Shown: positions 8,590 to 16,756 of the stretch, one piece after another | Numbering within the stretch: position 1 is the stretch's first letter | Layout of the letters: every line of letters starts with the position of its first letter | Source of the DNA: Herpetosiphon gulosus | GTDB taxonomy: Bacteria > Chloroflexota > Chloroflexia > Chloroflexales > Herpetosiphonaceae | Direction: 5' to 3' | DNA: 64,000 bases | Assembly: GCF_039545135.1 (NCBI RefSeq) | Contig: NZ_BAABRU010000021.1 | Span: 27,622 to 91,621, forward strand | The notes under the pieces: generated by a model | Databases searched by the model: none | What the model saw: only the letters and a program-made list of their open reading frames with translations | What the model was told of the DNA's origin: nothing | Program-made: the position numbers and the translations under genes

Positions 8590-9515
8590 AAACTGTCGAT
8601 TTATTTGCTGGTTGCGGGGGCATGTCGCTGGGGTTTATGCAAGCGGGGTTTGATGTTGTCGCAGCGGTTGATAATTGGCGACCTGCGATTAACACCTATC
8701 AGCAAAACTTTATTCACCCGATTTATGATCTCGATTTAGCGCAGATTAGTGCAGCCGTATCATTAATTAAATCTTATGCCCCAGAATTAGTCATCGGTGG
8801 CCCACCATGCCAAGATTTTTCTTCGGCTGGTAAACGCGATGAAAGCTTGGGTCGGGCTGATTTGACCTTGGATTTTGCCAAAATCATACTGGCTATTCAA
8901 CCTGCATGGGTTATCATGGAAAATGTTGAGCGTGCTCGGCTTTCCAAAATCCATCAACAGGCCTGTGCCATGTTGCATGATGGAGGTTATTCCTTGGCGC
9001 AAATTGTGTTAGATGCTAGTTTGTGTGGTGTGCCACAGTTGCGCAAACGAACCTTCGTCATTGGTCATCGCCATGGCTCAATTGCGGATTTTGTGAATGT
9101 GCTTCAGCAACAATTAGCCAAACAGCCATTAACGGTGCGAGATTATTTCGGAGACAGTCTAGGTACTAATTATTACTATCGCCATCCTAGAACGTATGCT
9201 CGACGAGCTATTTTTAGTGTCGATGAGCCTAGCCCAACCATCCGTGGGGTGAATCGGCCCATTCCGAAAACATATCAGATGCATCCTAACGATGCTGGCG
9301 ATGTGGCTTTAGCACGGCCACTAACCACCAAAGAGCGCAGTCTGATCCAGACATTTCCCTTCGATTTTAAGTTTGTTGGAACAAAATCTGAGCAGGAGCA
9401 GATGATTGGGAATGCAGTGCCAGTAAATTTGGCTTTTTTTCTTGCAACCAACCTTCGAGCCTATCTGAATCAGCCGAGGATTCAACAACTCTCATTATTA
9501 CCATCTTTCTTTTAA
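8586..9515 (+). CDS. hgiDIM: DNA (cytosine-5) methyltransferase, HgiDI-like
   Basis: The 309-residue enzyme carries the ordered m5C motifs: I ([18 protein letters not shown], residue 5 on), IV with the catalytic Cys ([12 protein letters not shown], Cys75), VI (MENVERAR), VIII ([12 protein letters not shown]), IX ([12 protein letters not shown]) and X ([11 protein letters not shown]). The variable target-recognition region between VIII and IX is short. It protects the host from the overlapping endonuclease, presumably at GRCGYC. Length and context agree with M.HgiDI as I remember it; the specificity is therefore inferred rather than seen. Confidence 0.87.
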   Translation: MKTVDLFAGCGGMSLGFMQAGFDVVAAVDNWRPAINTYQQNFIHPIYDLDLAQISAAVSLIKSYAPELVIGGPPCQDFSSAGKRDESLGRADLTLDFAKIILAIQPAWVIMENVERARLSKIHQQACAMLHDGGYSLAQIVLDASLCGVPQLRKRTFVIGHRHGSIADFVNVLQQQLAKQPLTVRDYFGDSLGTNYYYRHPRTYARRAIFSVDEPSPTIRGVNRPIPKTYQMHPNDAGDVALARPLTTKERSLIQTFPFDFKFVGTKSEQEQMIGNAVPVNLAFFLATNLRAYLNQPRIQQLSLLPSFF

Positions 9516-9558
9516 CGTGATGATCGACGTTGATTATTAACGAATAAGGAGCACACTT

Positions 9559-10692
9559 GTGGATTATGGCTTTGCAACCCGCGCGATCCATGCAGGGCAA
9601 GACCCTGAATCAGTAACTGGCGCTGTGATTGTGCCAATTTATCAGACTTCGACCTATGCCCAACGCGGTGTTGGCGATCATACTGGCTATGAATATTCAC
9701 GGACTGATAATCCAACTCGTACCGCTTTACAAACCTGTTTAGCCGCTTTGGAAGAGGCCAAACATGCGTTGGTATTTGCTTCGGGCTTGGGTGCTTCAAC
9801 CACCTTGATGCTCATGCTCAAGGCTGGCGATCATGTGATTTGTGGCGATGATGTCTATGGCGGCACCTATCGCTTGTTCCAACGGGTGATGACTGAGCAT
9901 GGCTTGAGCTTTGATTTTGTCGATATGGCCGATCCTGAGGCGGTTCGGGCAGCAATCAAGCCTAATACGCGCTTGATTTGGCTGGAAACCCCAACCAACC
10001 CGCTGTTGAAACTCGCGCCGATTGCTGCCATTACCAAAGTTGCTCGTGAACATGGCATTTGGACGATTGTTGATAATACCTTTGCTTCACCTTACAACCA
10101 ACGCCCAATTACTTTAGGGGCCGATATGGTGCTGCACAGCACGACCAAATATATCGGCGGCCATAGCGATGTAGTCGGCGGGGCAATTATGACCTCGAAC
10201 GATGAACTTTATGAAAAATTGAAGTTCTTGCAAAATGCCGCTGGCGCTGTGCCAGGCCCATTCGATTGCTGGTTGGTCTTACGCGGAGTCAAAACCTTGA
10301 GCATTCGTATGCGCGAGCATGAACGCAATGCTTTGGCAATTGCCCAGTTCCTAACCGAGCATCCAGCAGTTGAAAAAGTGATTTATCCAGGCTTGCCGTC
10401 GCATCCTCAGCACAATTTGGCGCGGGAGCAAATGCGTGGCTTTGGCGGGATGATCTCAATCTTGCTGAAAGGCGGGGCTGAAGTTGCCAACGCCATGGTC
10501 AGCAAAACCAAGCTCTTTACCTTGGCCGAAAGCTTGGGCGGGATTGAATCGCTAATTGAAGTGCCTGCTGGCATGACTCATATGAGCGTTGCTGGCTCGA
10601 AACTTGAAGTACCAGCCAATTTAGTGCGGCTTTCGGTTGGAATCGAAGATATTAATGATTTATTGCGCGACCTTGAGCAAGCACTTGCGTAG
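9559..10692 (+). CDS. Cystathionine gamma-synthase / gamma-lyase family enzyme
   Basis: The 377-residue enzyme is a fold-type I PLP enzyme of the Cys/Met metabolism family. Its motifs are YEYSRTDNPTRTALQ, the phosphate-binding FASGLGASTTLM, and the Schiff-base motif HSTTKYIGGHSDVVGG with Lys197. Family members either make cystathionine from an activated homoserine and cysteine or split cystathionine or homocysteine; sequence alone does not separate metB from mccB/mgl. GTG start at 9559 is supported by AAGGAG about eight bases upstream. It stands alone after the restriction-modification genes. Confidence 0.85.
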   Translation: MDYGFATRAIHAGQDPESVTGAVIVPIYQTSTYAQRGVGDHTGYEYSRTDNPTRTALQTCLAALEEAKHALVFASGLGASTTLMLMLKAGDHVICGDDVYGGTYRLFQRVMTEHGLSFDFVDMADPEAVRAAIKPNTRLIWLETPTNPLLKLAPIAAITKVAREHGIWTIVDNTFASPYNQRPITLGADMVLHSTTKYIGGHSDVVGGAIMTSNDELYEKLKFLQNAAGAVPGPFDCWLVLRGVKTLSIRMREHERNALAIAQFLTEHPAVEKVIYPGLPSHPQHNLAREQMRGFGGMISILLKGGAEVANAMVSKTKLFTLAESLGGIESLIEVPAGMTHMSVAGSKLEVPANLVRLSVGIEDINDLLRDLEQALA

Positions 10693-10788
10693 TACTCATG
10701 GTTAAGCCGCTATAGCCATGGCTTGGATTAGGCTATGGCTGTCTCGCTTCCTAATCCAAGCTCGGTTCTTTCTTGTTGGAGGTTGGCT

Positions 10789-11835
10789 ATGAAACAACGT
10801 CGCTGGGGCATACTTATGCTCTGGGTGCTCAGTTTAATGCTGTTTGCTGCGCCTAGTTTTGCCCAAGATGCACGGGTGGTGATCGATAATAATGGGGTTG
10901 ATGTTGATGAAAGTCGGATCAATACGGCGGCTCGTCAATTAACCGATAAAGGCGCGTTGGTGGTGGTGGTGCTCACTGATAGCACCAATGGCCAAAGTGA
11001 AACTGCCTATTTGGATAGCCGCCTGAAAGCGCTTGGGATTGGCAATAGCTCAAAAGCTGGCGATCGCCCAAGTAATGTCTTGATCTATTATGTTTCATTC
11101 GACCCACGCTATAGCTCGATTTTGCCAGGCATCGACTACAATCAAGCCTTAACCACTGGCAATCAATCGGATTCGATTCGCAATAATCAACTGAATGCTG
11201 GGTTAAAGGTCAATGACCCCACTCGTGGTTTGGTTGATGCCATGACTGCAACTGCGCGAGTGATTAATGATCCAGCTGGAGCCGCCTCGAGCAGCTCGCA
11301 AAGCAGCAGTAGCAGCAGTGGGCTTGGCTCAAGCCTGGTATGGATAATTGTGATTATCGCCTTAGTCGCGATTGGTTTCTTTGTGGTGCCTGGCTTGCTC
11401 AAGCGCCGTTCGAACCAAGCCGCCGATTTAGGCGCACAAGCTAGTACCCGTGCTCGTTTTGATCAAGCCAAACGTAATGCTGGGGTCGGGATTGCCGACC
11501 TTGGGCAGGCCATGCGCGATGCTGCTGAAAAACAGCGTTTCGATAAAATTAGCTATCCATCAACCCAAGCCAACGAATTAGAACAGCGGCATCGGGCGGT
11601 TGAAAGTAGCTTTACTCAGCTCAAAGTTAAGTTTGATGATATTAATGAACACATTGATAACTTGTCAAATCCCTCAGTCACCGATTTAGAGGGCGCGGCT
11701 GGTGGCTACGATGGCATTACCAACCAAGTACGCCAAATTACCAGCGAATTGCAAGCAATGGATGCTTTGCGTAAGGAGCTTGATACGATTAATGCTCAAG
11801 CTCCAGGCGAGGTTGACCGCGCAAAAAAATGGTAA
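10789..11835 (+). CDS. Secreted-side TPM-domain membrane protein (zero-frame product)
   Basis: The 348-residue product has a signal peptide (MKQRRW then a hydrophobic run to AAPSFAQ, about residue 25), a TPM/Psb32-like domain (about 28-160, VVIDNNGVDVDESRINTAA... YYVSFDPRYSSILPG), a Ser-rich stretch, one membrane segment (about 181-203) and a cytoplasmic part predicted as helical. TPM domains occur in photosystem repair factors and phosphatase-like membrane proteins; the function here is unknown. The frame ends two codons after an A7 run, exactly where the next frame starts. GGAGG precedes the ATG at 10789. It may be only the short form of a longer fused protein (see findings). Confidence 0.75.
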   Translation: MKQRRWGILMLWVLSLMLFAAPSFAQDARVVIDNNGVDVDESRINTAARQLTDKGALVVVVLTDSTNGQSETAYLDSRLKALGIGNSSKAGDRPSNVLIYYVSFDPRYSSILPGIDYNQALTTGNQSDSIRNNQLNAGLKVNDPTRGLVDAMTATARVINDPAGAASSSSQSSSSSSGLGSSLVWIIVIIALVAIGFFVVPGLLKRRSNQAADLGAQASTRARFDQAKRNAGVGIADLGQAMRDAAEKQRFDKISYPSTQANELEQRHRAVESSFTQLKVKFDDINEHIDNLSNPSVTDLEGAAGGYDGITNQVRQITSELQAMDALRKELDTINAQAPGEVDRAKKW

Positions 11836-13709
11836 CCGACGCTGCCGACTTGTTGCAACGGATTGGTGGAAAACAGGCTCAAGCCCAAGTTGCCACAATT
11901 CAACAACAAGTAGCGCAGGCCGCCGAAGCCTTAGCATCACAACATGCTAACGATGCTCGGCAAGCTGCTAGCGTAGCGTCGGAACAATTGATCAAACTTC
12001 AACCATTACTTGATCGGCTGAAAAGTGCCGAGGCCCAACTCAACGCCGCCGAGGAAAGTTTGGCTGGCTTAACTGGCAAGCGGGCAAGCGGTGTGAAACA
12101 GTTGGTCGCCGAAGGCCAGCAGGTTTTACAAAATGCCGCAGTGCAAATTAACGAAACTGATGCTAGCGATTTGGTCGATGAAGCTGAGCGAATCGCCCAA
12201 CGCGCCTACAAGCTTGGGCCAGATTTCGCTAACACCCAGCAATCGTTCAACCAACGCCTCGAAGCGGTCAATGCGCGTGGCTTGGAATTGAACAATCGCC
12301 TAGAAGCAAGCCGCAACGAGTTTAGCGAAGTCAATCAATACGCTCCCGAATCGTGGAGCGATATTCGCGGCAATGGCAGCGAGGCAGCCTCAGCCGTGGC
12401 TCAAGCCCACCAACTTTGGCAAACCGCCCAAGCCAAAATCGCCCCAGAACAAGATGATTGGGCTGGTGGTTTAGAAGATTTGGAAACTGCCGAAGGTCGC
12501 TTGGTCTATGCGGATACCTTGTTGAGCGCAATTAGCCAGCGCTTGGCCGATTTACGCGAAGCCCAAAAGAGCGCAACCCATCAAATTGAAGATGCCAAGC
12601 GCGATATTAAACTTGGTTGGGGCTATGTGCGCAACAACGATGCCGATGTTGGCAAAGTACCTGAAAAAGCTTTGAATCAAGCCGAAGCTTTGATTCAAAA
12701 CGTTGAAAGCCAATTGGCCCGCGAAAAACCCAATTGGATCAGCGTCTTGCAACAGGTTACCCAAGCTCGCCAATATGCCGACCAAGCCTTGGCTGGCGCT
12801 CGTTCTGAAGTTGAAACGATGAATGCCAAGCGTGCTCAAGCCAAAGATTTGGCCAAAGCGGCCCAGGCTGAGCTTGGCAAATTGCAAAACTTTGCTCAAT
12901 TGCACCCAGTTGAGGCCACCCCTGAGCATCGTAAAAAAATCGATAGTTTGGGTCGCACGCTGAGTGAAGCCGATACCTCGTTGCTTTCCGCCGATCGTAA
13001 CGAAGAGGATGCGCGGGCTGGAGCCTTGGATGCGGCGATTGCTGGCTATAACACGGTTATCAGCCAAGCAGCCCCGTTGTATAGCGCCATGTACGAAACC
13101 TTCCAATCATTGGAAGTCTTGCGGCGCGAAGCTTCAGAGGCGTTTCAAGTTGCCCAACAATCGCTCAACAACGCTAATCAATGGTATAACCAATACGGCC
13201 ATGTCTTGCCTGCCAACTCGAATGGGCGCAGTTTGCTGACCCAAGCTCAACAAACGCTGAGGCAGTATAACCCCAATGCCAATGCTGAGGAACTTAAAAA
13301 GATTGCAGCAAGTGCACGTGAAGCCAATGGCTATGCCCACCAAGCAGCCCAAATTATCCAAAGTGCTGCCCAAACCTACCAACAAAGCCATCCCCAACAG
13401 TATGGTGGCCAGTATCCAAGTGGCCAATATTCGGGCCATCGTCGCGATCGCGATAACGATTTTGGCGATTTGCTGACCGGGATGTTTATCGGCTCGATGA
13501 TGAATAGTGGCGGTAACCATCACCATGGTGGCGGTTGGGGTAGTGGTGGCGGTGGCGGCTGGAGCGGCGGCGGTAGCTCCAATAGTCCTAGCAGCGACTC
13601 CGGTGATTCTGGTGGTGGCTGGGGTGGCATGTTCAGCGGCGGTTCTGGCGATTCCGGTGGCGATTGGGGCGGCGATAGCAGCTCCGGCGATTCCGGCGGT
13701 AGCTGGTAG
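11829..13709 (+). CDS. Coiled-coil protein with Gly/Ser-rich tail; likely -1 frameshift extension of the preceding gene
   Basis: The 626-residue frame is Ala/Gln/Glu-rich and helical over most of its length (long coiled coils, residues 1-540), then ends in a Gly/Ser/Trp-rich tail (about 560-626: GGGWGSGGGGGWSGGGSS and SGDSGG repeats). It has no signal peptide of its own, and the ATG at 11829 has only a GAGG sixteen bases upstream, which is too far for normal initiation. TPM proteins followed by a membrane segment, coiled coils and a Gly-rich tail are familiar as single polypeptides, so this part probably continues the upstream protein to about 973 residues on the cytoplasmic side. Independent translation by termination-reinitiation is the alternative. 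Confidence 0.75.
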   Translation: MVTDAADLLQRIGGKQAQAQVATIQQQVAQAAEALASQHANDARQAASVASEQLIKLQPLLDRLKSAEAQLNAAEESLAGLTGKRASGVKQLVAEGQQVLQNAAVQINETDASDLVDEAERIAQRAYKLGPDFANTQQSFNQRLEAVNARGLELNNRLEASRNEFSEVNQYAPESWSDIRGNGSEAASAVAQAHQLWQTAQAKIAPEQDDWAGGLEDLETAEGRLVYADTLLSAISQRLADLREAQKSATHQIEDAKRDIKLGWGYVRNNDADVGKVPEKALNQAEALIQNVESQLAREKPNWISVLQQVTQARQYADQALAGARSEVETMNAKRAQAKDLAKAAQAELGKLQNFAQLHPVEATPEHRKKIDSLGRTLSEADTSLLSADRNEEDARAGALDAAIAGYNTVISQAAPLYSAMYETFQSLEVLRREASEAFQVAQQSLNNANQWYNQYGHVLPANSNGRSLLTQAQQTLRQYNPNANAEELKKIAASAREANGYAHQAAQIIQSAAQTYQQSHPQQYGGQYPSGQYSGHRRDRDNDFGDLLTGMFIGSMMNSGGNHHHGGGWGSGGGGGWSGGGSSNSPSSDSGDSGGGWGGMFSGGSGDSGGDWGGDSSSGDSGGSW

Positions 13710-13719
13710 ATGTTTTAAG

Positions 13720-13753
13720 AGCGCTGCACTCGATAATTGAGTGTAGCGCTTTT
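13720..13753 (+). terminator. Terminator after the coiled-coil gene
   Basis: AGCGCTGCACTC pairs with GAGTGTAGCGCT (one G-U pair) around a seven-base loop, followed by TTTT. Confidence 0.8.
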
Positions 13754-13758
13754 GGCTA

Positions 13759-14094
13759 TTAGAATAAGGTTGGCAGATATATACTAGCCACAAAAAGGAT
13801 TGGGATGAGTGGTATACCAAGCGTCATCCAACGCATCAATTTTGATGTGTCATCAAGGCATATAAATCCAATCACCAACAATGATAGAGAGAAGATACCA
13901 CTAATCAATAGCCCTAGTGATAACGCAACCCGACATATGCCTTCGCGATCTATCCTACATGCAACTCCACCGATAATTGAAAAAAAGCCAATGCAAAAGA
14001 TGCCTGTGTTTAAAAGATCTAAAATTGATAATATTATAATGCCACGTTTCGGTTTCTTAACGGTGCTTGGCACATGATAATTTGGCTCTTGCAT
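13759..14094 (-). CDS. Small membrane protein, 111 residues
   Basis: I do not recognise the family. The protein has a short polar N-terminus (with VKKPKRG) and three to four hydrophobic segments covering about residues 18-108, so it is an integral inner-membrane protein. Its start lies only ten bases from the target duplication of the IS element at 14105-14109. If the insertion is removed, the start would sit about 23 bases downstream of the stop of the paralogue at 15140-15619, so it probably was the last gene of that membrane-protein operon. Expression now depends on read-through from the IS or on a new promoter. Confidence 0.6.
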   Translation of the reverse strand: MQEPNYHVPSTVKKPKRGIIILSILDLLNTGIFCIGFFSIIGGVACRIDREGICRVALSLGLLISGIFSLSLLVIGFICLDDTSKLMRWMTLGIPLIPILFVASIYLPTLF

Positions 14095-14109
14095 TTCAAC
14101 TACTCAATT

Positions 14110-15126
14110 ACGCCTGATGTGAGTTAGACTTCCTTGATTACCGTAAAGGTGAGTACATCGATGCCAAATCGCGCACGCAACACGGCCTTCAAGACGAGAT
14201 GGGTCACCTTTGTGGCAATTCTGGTCGCCAATCCGTCAACGGTTTTGGCCAACAAGCGCTCGACATTCCGTCCCGTATTTTGGAGTTCATGAAACGTTCC
14301 TTCGATCCGTTCCCGGATCGATCCGATCAAGCGATCAAAGACAACGGGATTGGGTGATTGATGCTGGCGTTTGGCTGTCCAGATACGATTCCCCGTTGTG
14401 TCCCGAACCGATTGTTGCCACGCTGCACCCAGAAAGCCTTTATCGGCCCAGATATCGGCATTGGTCACCTGATCCAGAATTGCGTCTGCAGCCGCTCGTT
14501 CATCGGTATGGGCTGGCACGAGATCATAGGCGACCGGAATGCCGTCGAGGGTCGTCAGCATGACCAGTTTATAGCCAAAATAGGCCAATTTGCGGCTGGC
14601 ACAGTATCCATAGGTGGCACTGCCTGCAAAATCACTCCGACCTTTCGAACGCGTATACCCAACAACCGGAATGGGTTTGGTATCAAGAATGACCTGTGGA
14701 CGGGTGATCAGCGCCCATGAATGGAGCCACGACTGGCGCAATGCTTCGAGCAGGCTGCGGAGCCGTCGGGCATGGCGATTGAATTGGCTTTGATGGGGCA
14801 GGGTTGGAAACAAATCACCATGGGTTGCCCGCAGAAAGCCTAAGAAGCCCGTTTCGCTAGGAAAAGGGACGATATCCATGGCCAAGAGAATCGTTAACAC
14901 CTCGCTTGGTGCCAATGCTGGCGCTGGTCCAGGCACGGCTGGCATAGCGTGCTAGGTTGACGATTGATACCAATCGTCAACGAGCACATAGACGATCGTA
15001 ATCAGGTCAGAAAATGCTATACTTGCCATGGACGGAACTCCTGTTGATGGTGGGTAAGCACTTCCATCGTGGGACTTCCGTCTTTGTTTGTCAAGCGACG
15101 CGTTCGTCATAACTCACATCAGGCGT
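14110..15126 (-). mobile_element. IS982-family insertion sequence, complete, with target duplication
   Basis: The ends are perfect 17-base inverted repeats: ACGCCTGATGTGAGTTA at 14110-14126 and its complement at 15110-15126. Both are flanked by the same five bases, CAATT (14105-14109 and 15127-15131), consistent with a target duplication. The 1017-base length, one transposase and terminal repeats fit IS982-type elements. The stop codon of the transposase lies inside the left repeat. Confidence 0.88.
14124..14945 (-). CDS. IS982-family transposase, N-terminus cut by an in-frame stop
   Basis: The 273-residue frame has the DDE pattern of IS982 transposases: ILDTKPIPVV (first Asp), GYCASRKLAYFGYKL, IWADKGFLGAAW (second Asp) and GSIRERIEGTFHELQN (Glu). 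Reading upstream in the same frame from an ATG at 15029 gives MASIAFSDLITIVYVLVDDW and a few more residues, then TAG at 14952-14954, two codons before this ATG. That upstream peptide looks like the normal N-terminus of such transposases, so the full protein of about 301 residues is interrupted by an amber codon at position 26. The element may be inactive or mobilised in trans. Confidence 0.82.
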   Translation of the reverse strand: MPAVPGPAPALAPSEVLTILLAMDIVPFPSETGFLGFLRATHGDLFPTLPHQSQFNRHARRLRSLLEALRQSWLHSWALITRPQVILDTKPIPVVGYTRSKGRSDFAGSATYGYCASRKLAYFGYKLVMLTTLDGIPVAYDLVPAHTDERAAADAILDQVTNADIWADKGFLGAAWQQSVRDTTGNRIWTAKRQHQSPNPVVFDRLIGSIRERIEGTFHELQNTGRNVERLLAKTVDGLATRIATKVTHLVLKAVLRARFGIDVLTFTVIKEV

Positions 15127-15139
15127 CAATTATATTGAA

Positions 15140-15619
15140 CTAAAGGTATTCGCTGGTGGTTTCATTGAGCAGATTTGGCAAGACCAAGCGTACCAACCCG
15201 CCGCTGATCACAATCGCAATGGGGTGCAAAATCAAAGGCCACAAAGCGCTATCACTCGGATCAGCTTGAATCATCAGCCAGCGAACGCCAAATAGAATGC
15301 CAACGATCAGAGCTGGTAATAACCAAACCAACCATTTTTCGGCTTGTTGCTGTGGGTCGAGCCAACGTCGCCAACTATAAATGCCAAGCGCTAAGATTAA
15401 ACCCTCGGCTAAACCCAGCCCTAACCCAAAAACCGCCCCAAAGCCCAGCGCCAAAGCTGCTGCGGGCAAAAATAGGGGGCTGCTAATTCCGAGTAAACTG
15501 AGGCAAAAACCATAGGCTGCCCCAGCTAAGCAACCAATTGCCATGCCAAAACCAAGGCTAAATTTGCTGATCGTCCAGAGCTTGGGCTTAGGGTAGGCCG
15601 AAAGTGTGGGTTGAAGCAT
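15140..15619 (-). CDS. Glycine-zipper-like membrane protein, paralogue 1 of 4
   Basis: This 159-residue integral membrane protein is the most distant of four tandem paralogues. All share a Gly-rich first half (here FGMAIGCLAGAAYGF and FGAVFGLGLGLAEG), then an I..WRRWL/P motif at about residue 82 (IYSWRRWLDPQQQ), and three further hydrophobic segments. The GxxxG-type spacing suggests tight helix packing. The function is unknown. It lies eight bases after the next paralogue and has no promoter box of its own, so it is co-transcribed with it. Confidence 0.65.
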   Translation of the reverse strand: MLQPTLSAYPKPKLWTISKFSLGFGMAIGCLAGAAYGFCLSLLGISSPLFLPAAALALGFGAVFGLGLGLAEGLILALGIYSWRRWLDPQQQAEKWLVWLLPALIVGILFGVRWLMIQADPSDSALWPLILHPIAIVISGGLVRLVLPNLLNETTSEYL

Positions 15620-15627
15620 AACCTCTC

Positions 15628-16137
15628 CTATTCAATCGAGTCGATGCTATCTAAAAATAATGGTAAGAATAATAGCAAAAAGAAACTCATCAGCCAATTG
15701 GGGTAGCGAATAAAAATATAAAAGTAAAACAGCTGAGTTTCGCGACCGAAAAACAAGCCAATATATTCGATCAACGAGTAGTTAGCCGCAAAGAATGGAT
15801 ACCAACTGAGGCAGTGCAAACTGCTTAATATGATTGGCGTTACCAGCCATAAGCTGAGATTGCCGATAAAATTTGCCGCAAACCATCTGCGCCAATTGTA
15901 AATGATGATTGCCACAATTGGGCTACCAATCACGCCCATGAATAACCCATAAACTAAGCCAATGATAGCTGCCGGCAAGCCAATAAAAACATGAAATCCA
16001 GCACCAAGCCCAAAACCATAGATACCGCCGATAATCGTGCCTAAACGGATGCCATAGCCAAAACAATCATCGATCAATTGATCAAGGCTGGGTTTCGGAA
16101 GATCACTCTGTTGACGATTCATCTGAGATACTCCCAA
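15628..16137 (-). CDS. Glycine-zipper-like membrane protein, paralogue 2 of 4
   Basis: This is a 169-residue four- to five-helix membrane protein. It shares with its neighbours the Gly-rich first half (GYGIRLGTIIGGIYGFGLGA), the IIYNWRRWFAAN motif and a C-terminal FLLLFLPLFLD helix. A polar N-terminal tail (QQSDLPKPSLDQLIDDCF) resembles the 'I.D.C..RG..LG' start of paralogues 3 and 4. A TGTTACA direct-repeat box and a GATACT -10-like element lie upstream. No enzymatic motif is visible. Confidence 0.68.
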   Translation of the reverse strand: MGVSQMNRQQSDLPKPSLDQLIDDCFGYGIRLGTIIGGIYGFGLGAGFHVFIGLPAAIIGLVYGLFMGVIGSPIVAIIIYNWRRWFAANFIGNLSLWLVTPIILSSLHCLSWYPFFAANYSLIEYIGLFFGRETQLFYFYIFIRYPNWLMSFFLLLFLPLFLDSIDSIE

Positions 16138-16179
16138 TTAAAGCAGATTTTTCGCTTAAACGGAAGTATCTCGCGGCCA

Positions 16180-16197
16180 TGTTACAGGACTGTTACA
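16180..16197 (-). promoter_or_regulatory. TGTAACA direct-repeat box upstream of paralogue 2
   Basis: On the plus strand two TGTTACA words start at 16180 and 16191, an 11-base period. On the coding strand they are followed by a GATACT element about nine bases further on. The same arrangement precedes paralogues 3 and 4. An 11-base period is typical of tandem binding by OmpR/PhoB-type response regulators. Confidence 0.55.
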
Positions 16198-16205
16198 CGG
16201 TTCGA

Positions 16206-16676
16206 TCAAGTTGGTTGGGTTTCGAAGAGAATACTAGGAATGACGATGATCAGCGTAATACTCATAATAATACATGGCCAACTAACAAAGATGCTCAAAA
16301 AACTATATTCGGTCACACTTCGGGACAATAATTTAAGATACCAGCCAAAATCGCCAAATGAATTTACATGATAGGCAATGACGATATAGGTTGTACTGAG
16401 CGGCAACGGAGCTAACCAGCGGATATAGCGTTCGTCAAATGTATATGGATTGAGCCATTTACGCCAAGCAAAAATACACAGTGCTAAAATAAACCCGCCG
16501 ATGAATCCTGCGGCTAGCCCAATCAAAAAGCCCACTGGCAAGCCAAAAATTAAACCTGCCAGTAATCCATAACCTGAGCCAAGCATTGCTCCAAGCTTCA
16601 TACCACGTCGAACGCATTCATTGAAAATAAGCCTAAAATGGGCTTTCCCAATCTGATTCGTAGCAACTTGATACAT
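16206..16676 (-). CDS. Glycine-zipper-like membrane protein, paralogue 3 of 4
   Basis: The 156-residue protein begins MYQVATNQIGKAHFRLIFNE, close to paralogue 4 (MYHVPNNPN... FESIFDACIQRG). The Gly-rich section (LGAMLGSGYGLLAGLIFG, then GLAAGFIGGF) is followed by IFAWRKWLNP and RYIRWLAPLP, then two C-terminal helices ending SWPCIIMSITLIIVIPSILF. The start codon and ribosome binding site sit inside a 12-base-pair inverted repeat (16677-16688 with 16713-16724), so translation may be structure-controlled. Role unknown. Confidence 0.68.
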   Translation of the reverse strand: MYQVATNQIGKAHFRLIFNECVRRGMKLGAMLGSGYGLLAGLIFGLPVGFLIGLAAGFIGGFILALCIFAWRKWLNPYTFDERYIRWLAPLPLSTTYIVIAYHVNSFGDFGWYLKLLSRSVTEYSFLSIFVSWPCIIMSITLIIVIPSILFETQPT

Positions 16677-16724
16677 TTGCGATACTCCCTAATAAATTAC
16701 CTTCGCTCACAAGGAGTATCGCAA
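16677..16724 (-). promoter_or_regulatory. 12-bp inverted repeat enclosing the ribosome binding site of paralogue 3
   Basis: TTGCGATACTCC at 16677-16688 is the perfect complement of GGAGTATCGCAA at 16713-16724, with a 24-base loop. On the coding strand the distal arm contains the GATACT -10-like element and the proximal arm contains GGAG, directly before the ATG. Confidence 0.55.
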
Positions 16725-16729
16725 AGCTT

Positions 16730-16747
16730 TGTTACACCAGCGTTACA
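16730..16747 (-). promoter_or_regulatory. GTTACA direct-repeat box upstream of paralogue 3
   Basis: TGTTACA at 16730 and CGTTACA at 16741 (plus-strand reading) have an 11-base period. On the coding strand, nine bases separate the box from GATACT. Confidence 0.55.
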
Positions 16748-16756
16748 AGCCATGGT

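Noticed and set aside
7510..9515. Wider phage-defence island around the restriction-modification pair
   Set aside because: The flanking genes are an APH-fold kinase and a trans-sulfuration enzyme; no other defence gene, integrase or attachment repeat is visible.
13507..13820. Frames over the Gly/Ser-rich tail and its complement
   Set aside because: Long Ala/Thr- and Ile-rich frames here are by-products of the GGT/GGC-rich repeat coding for the tail of the 626-residue protein.
14210..14720. Plus-strand open frames inside the IS982 element
   Set aside because: They lie antisense to the transposase, lack ribosome binding sites and carry no domain; they are shadows.
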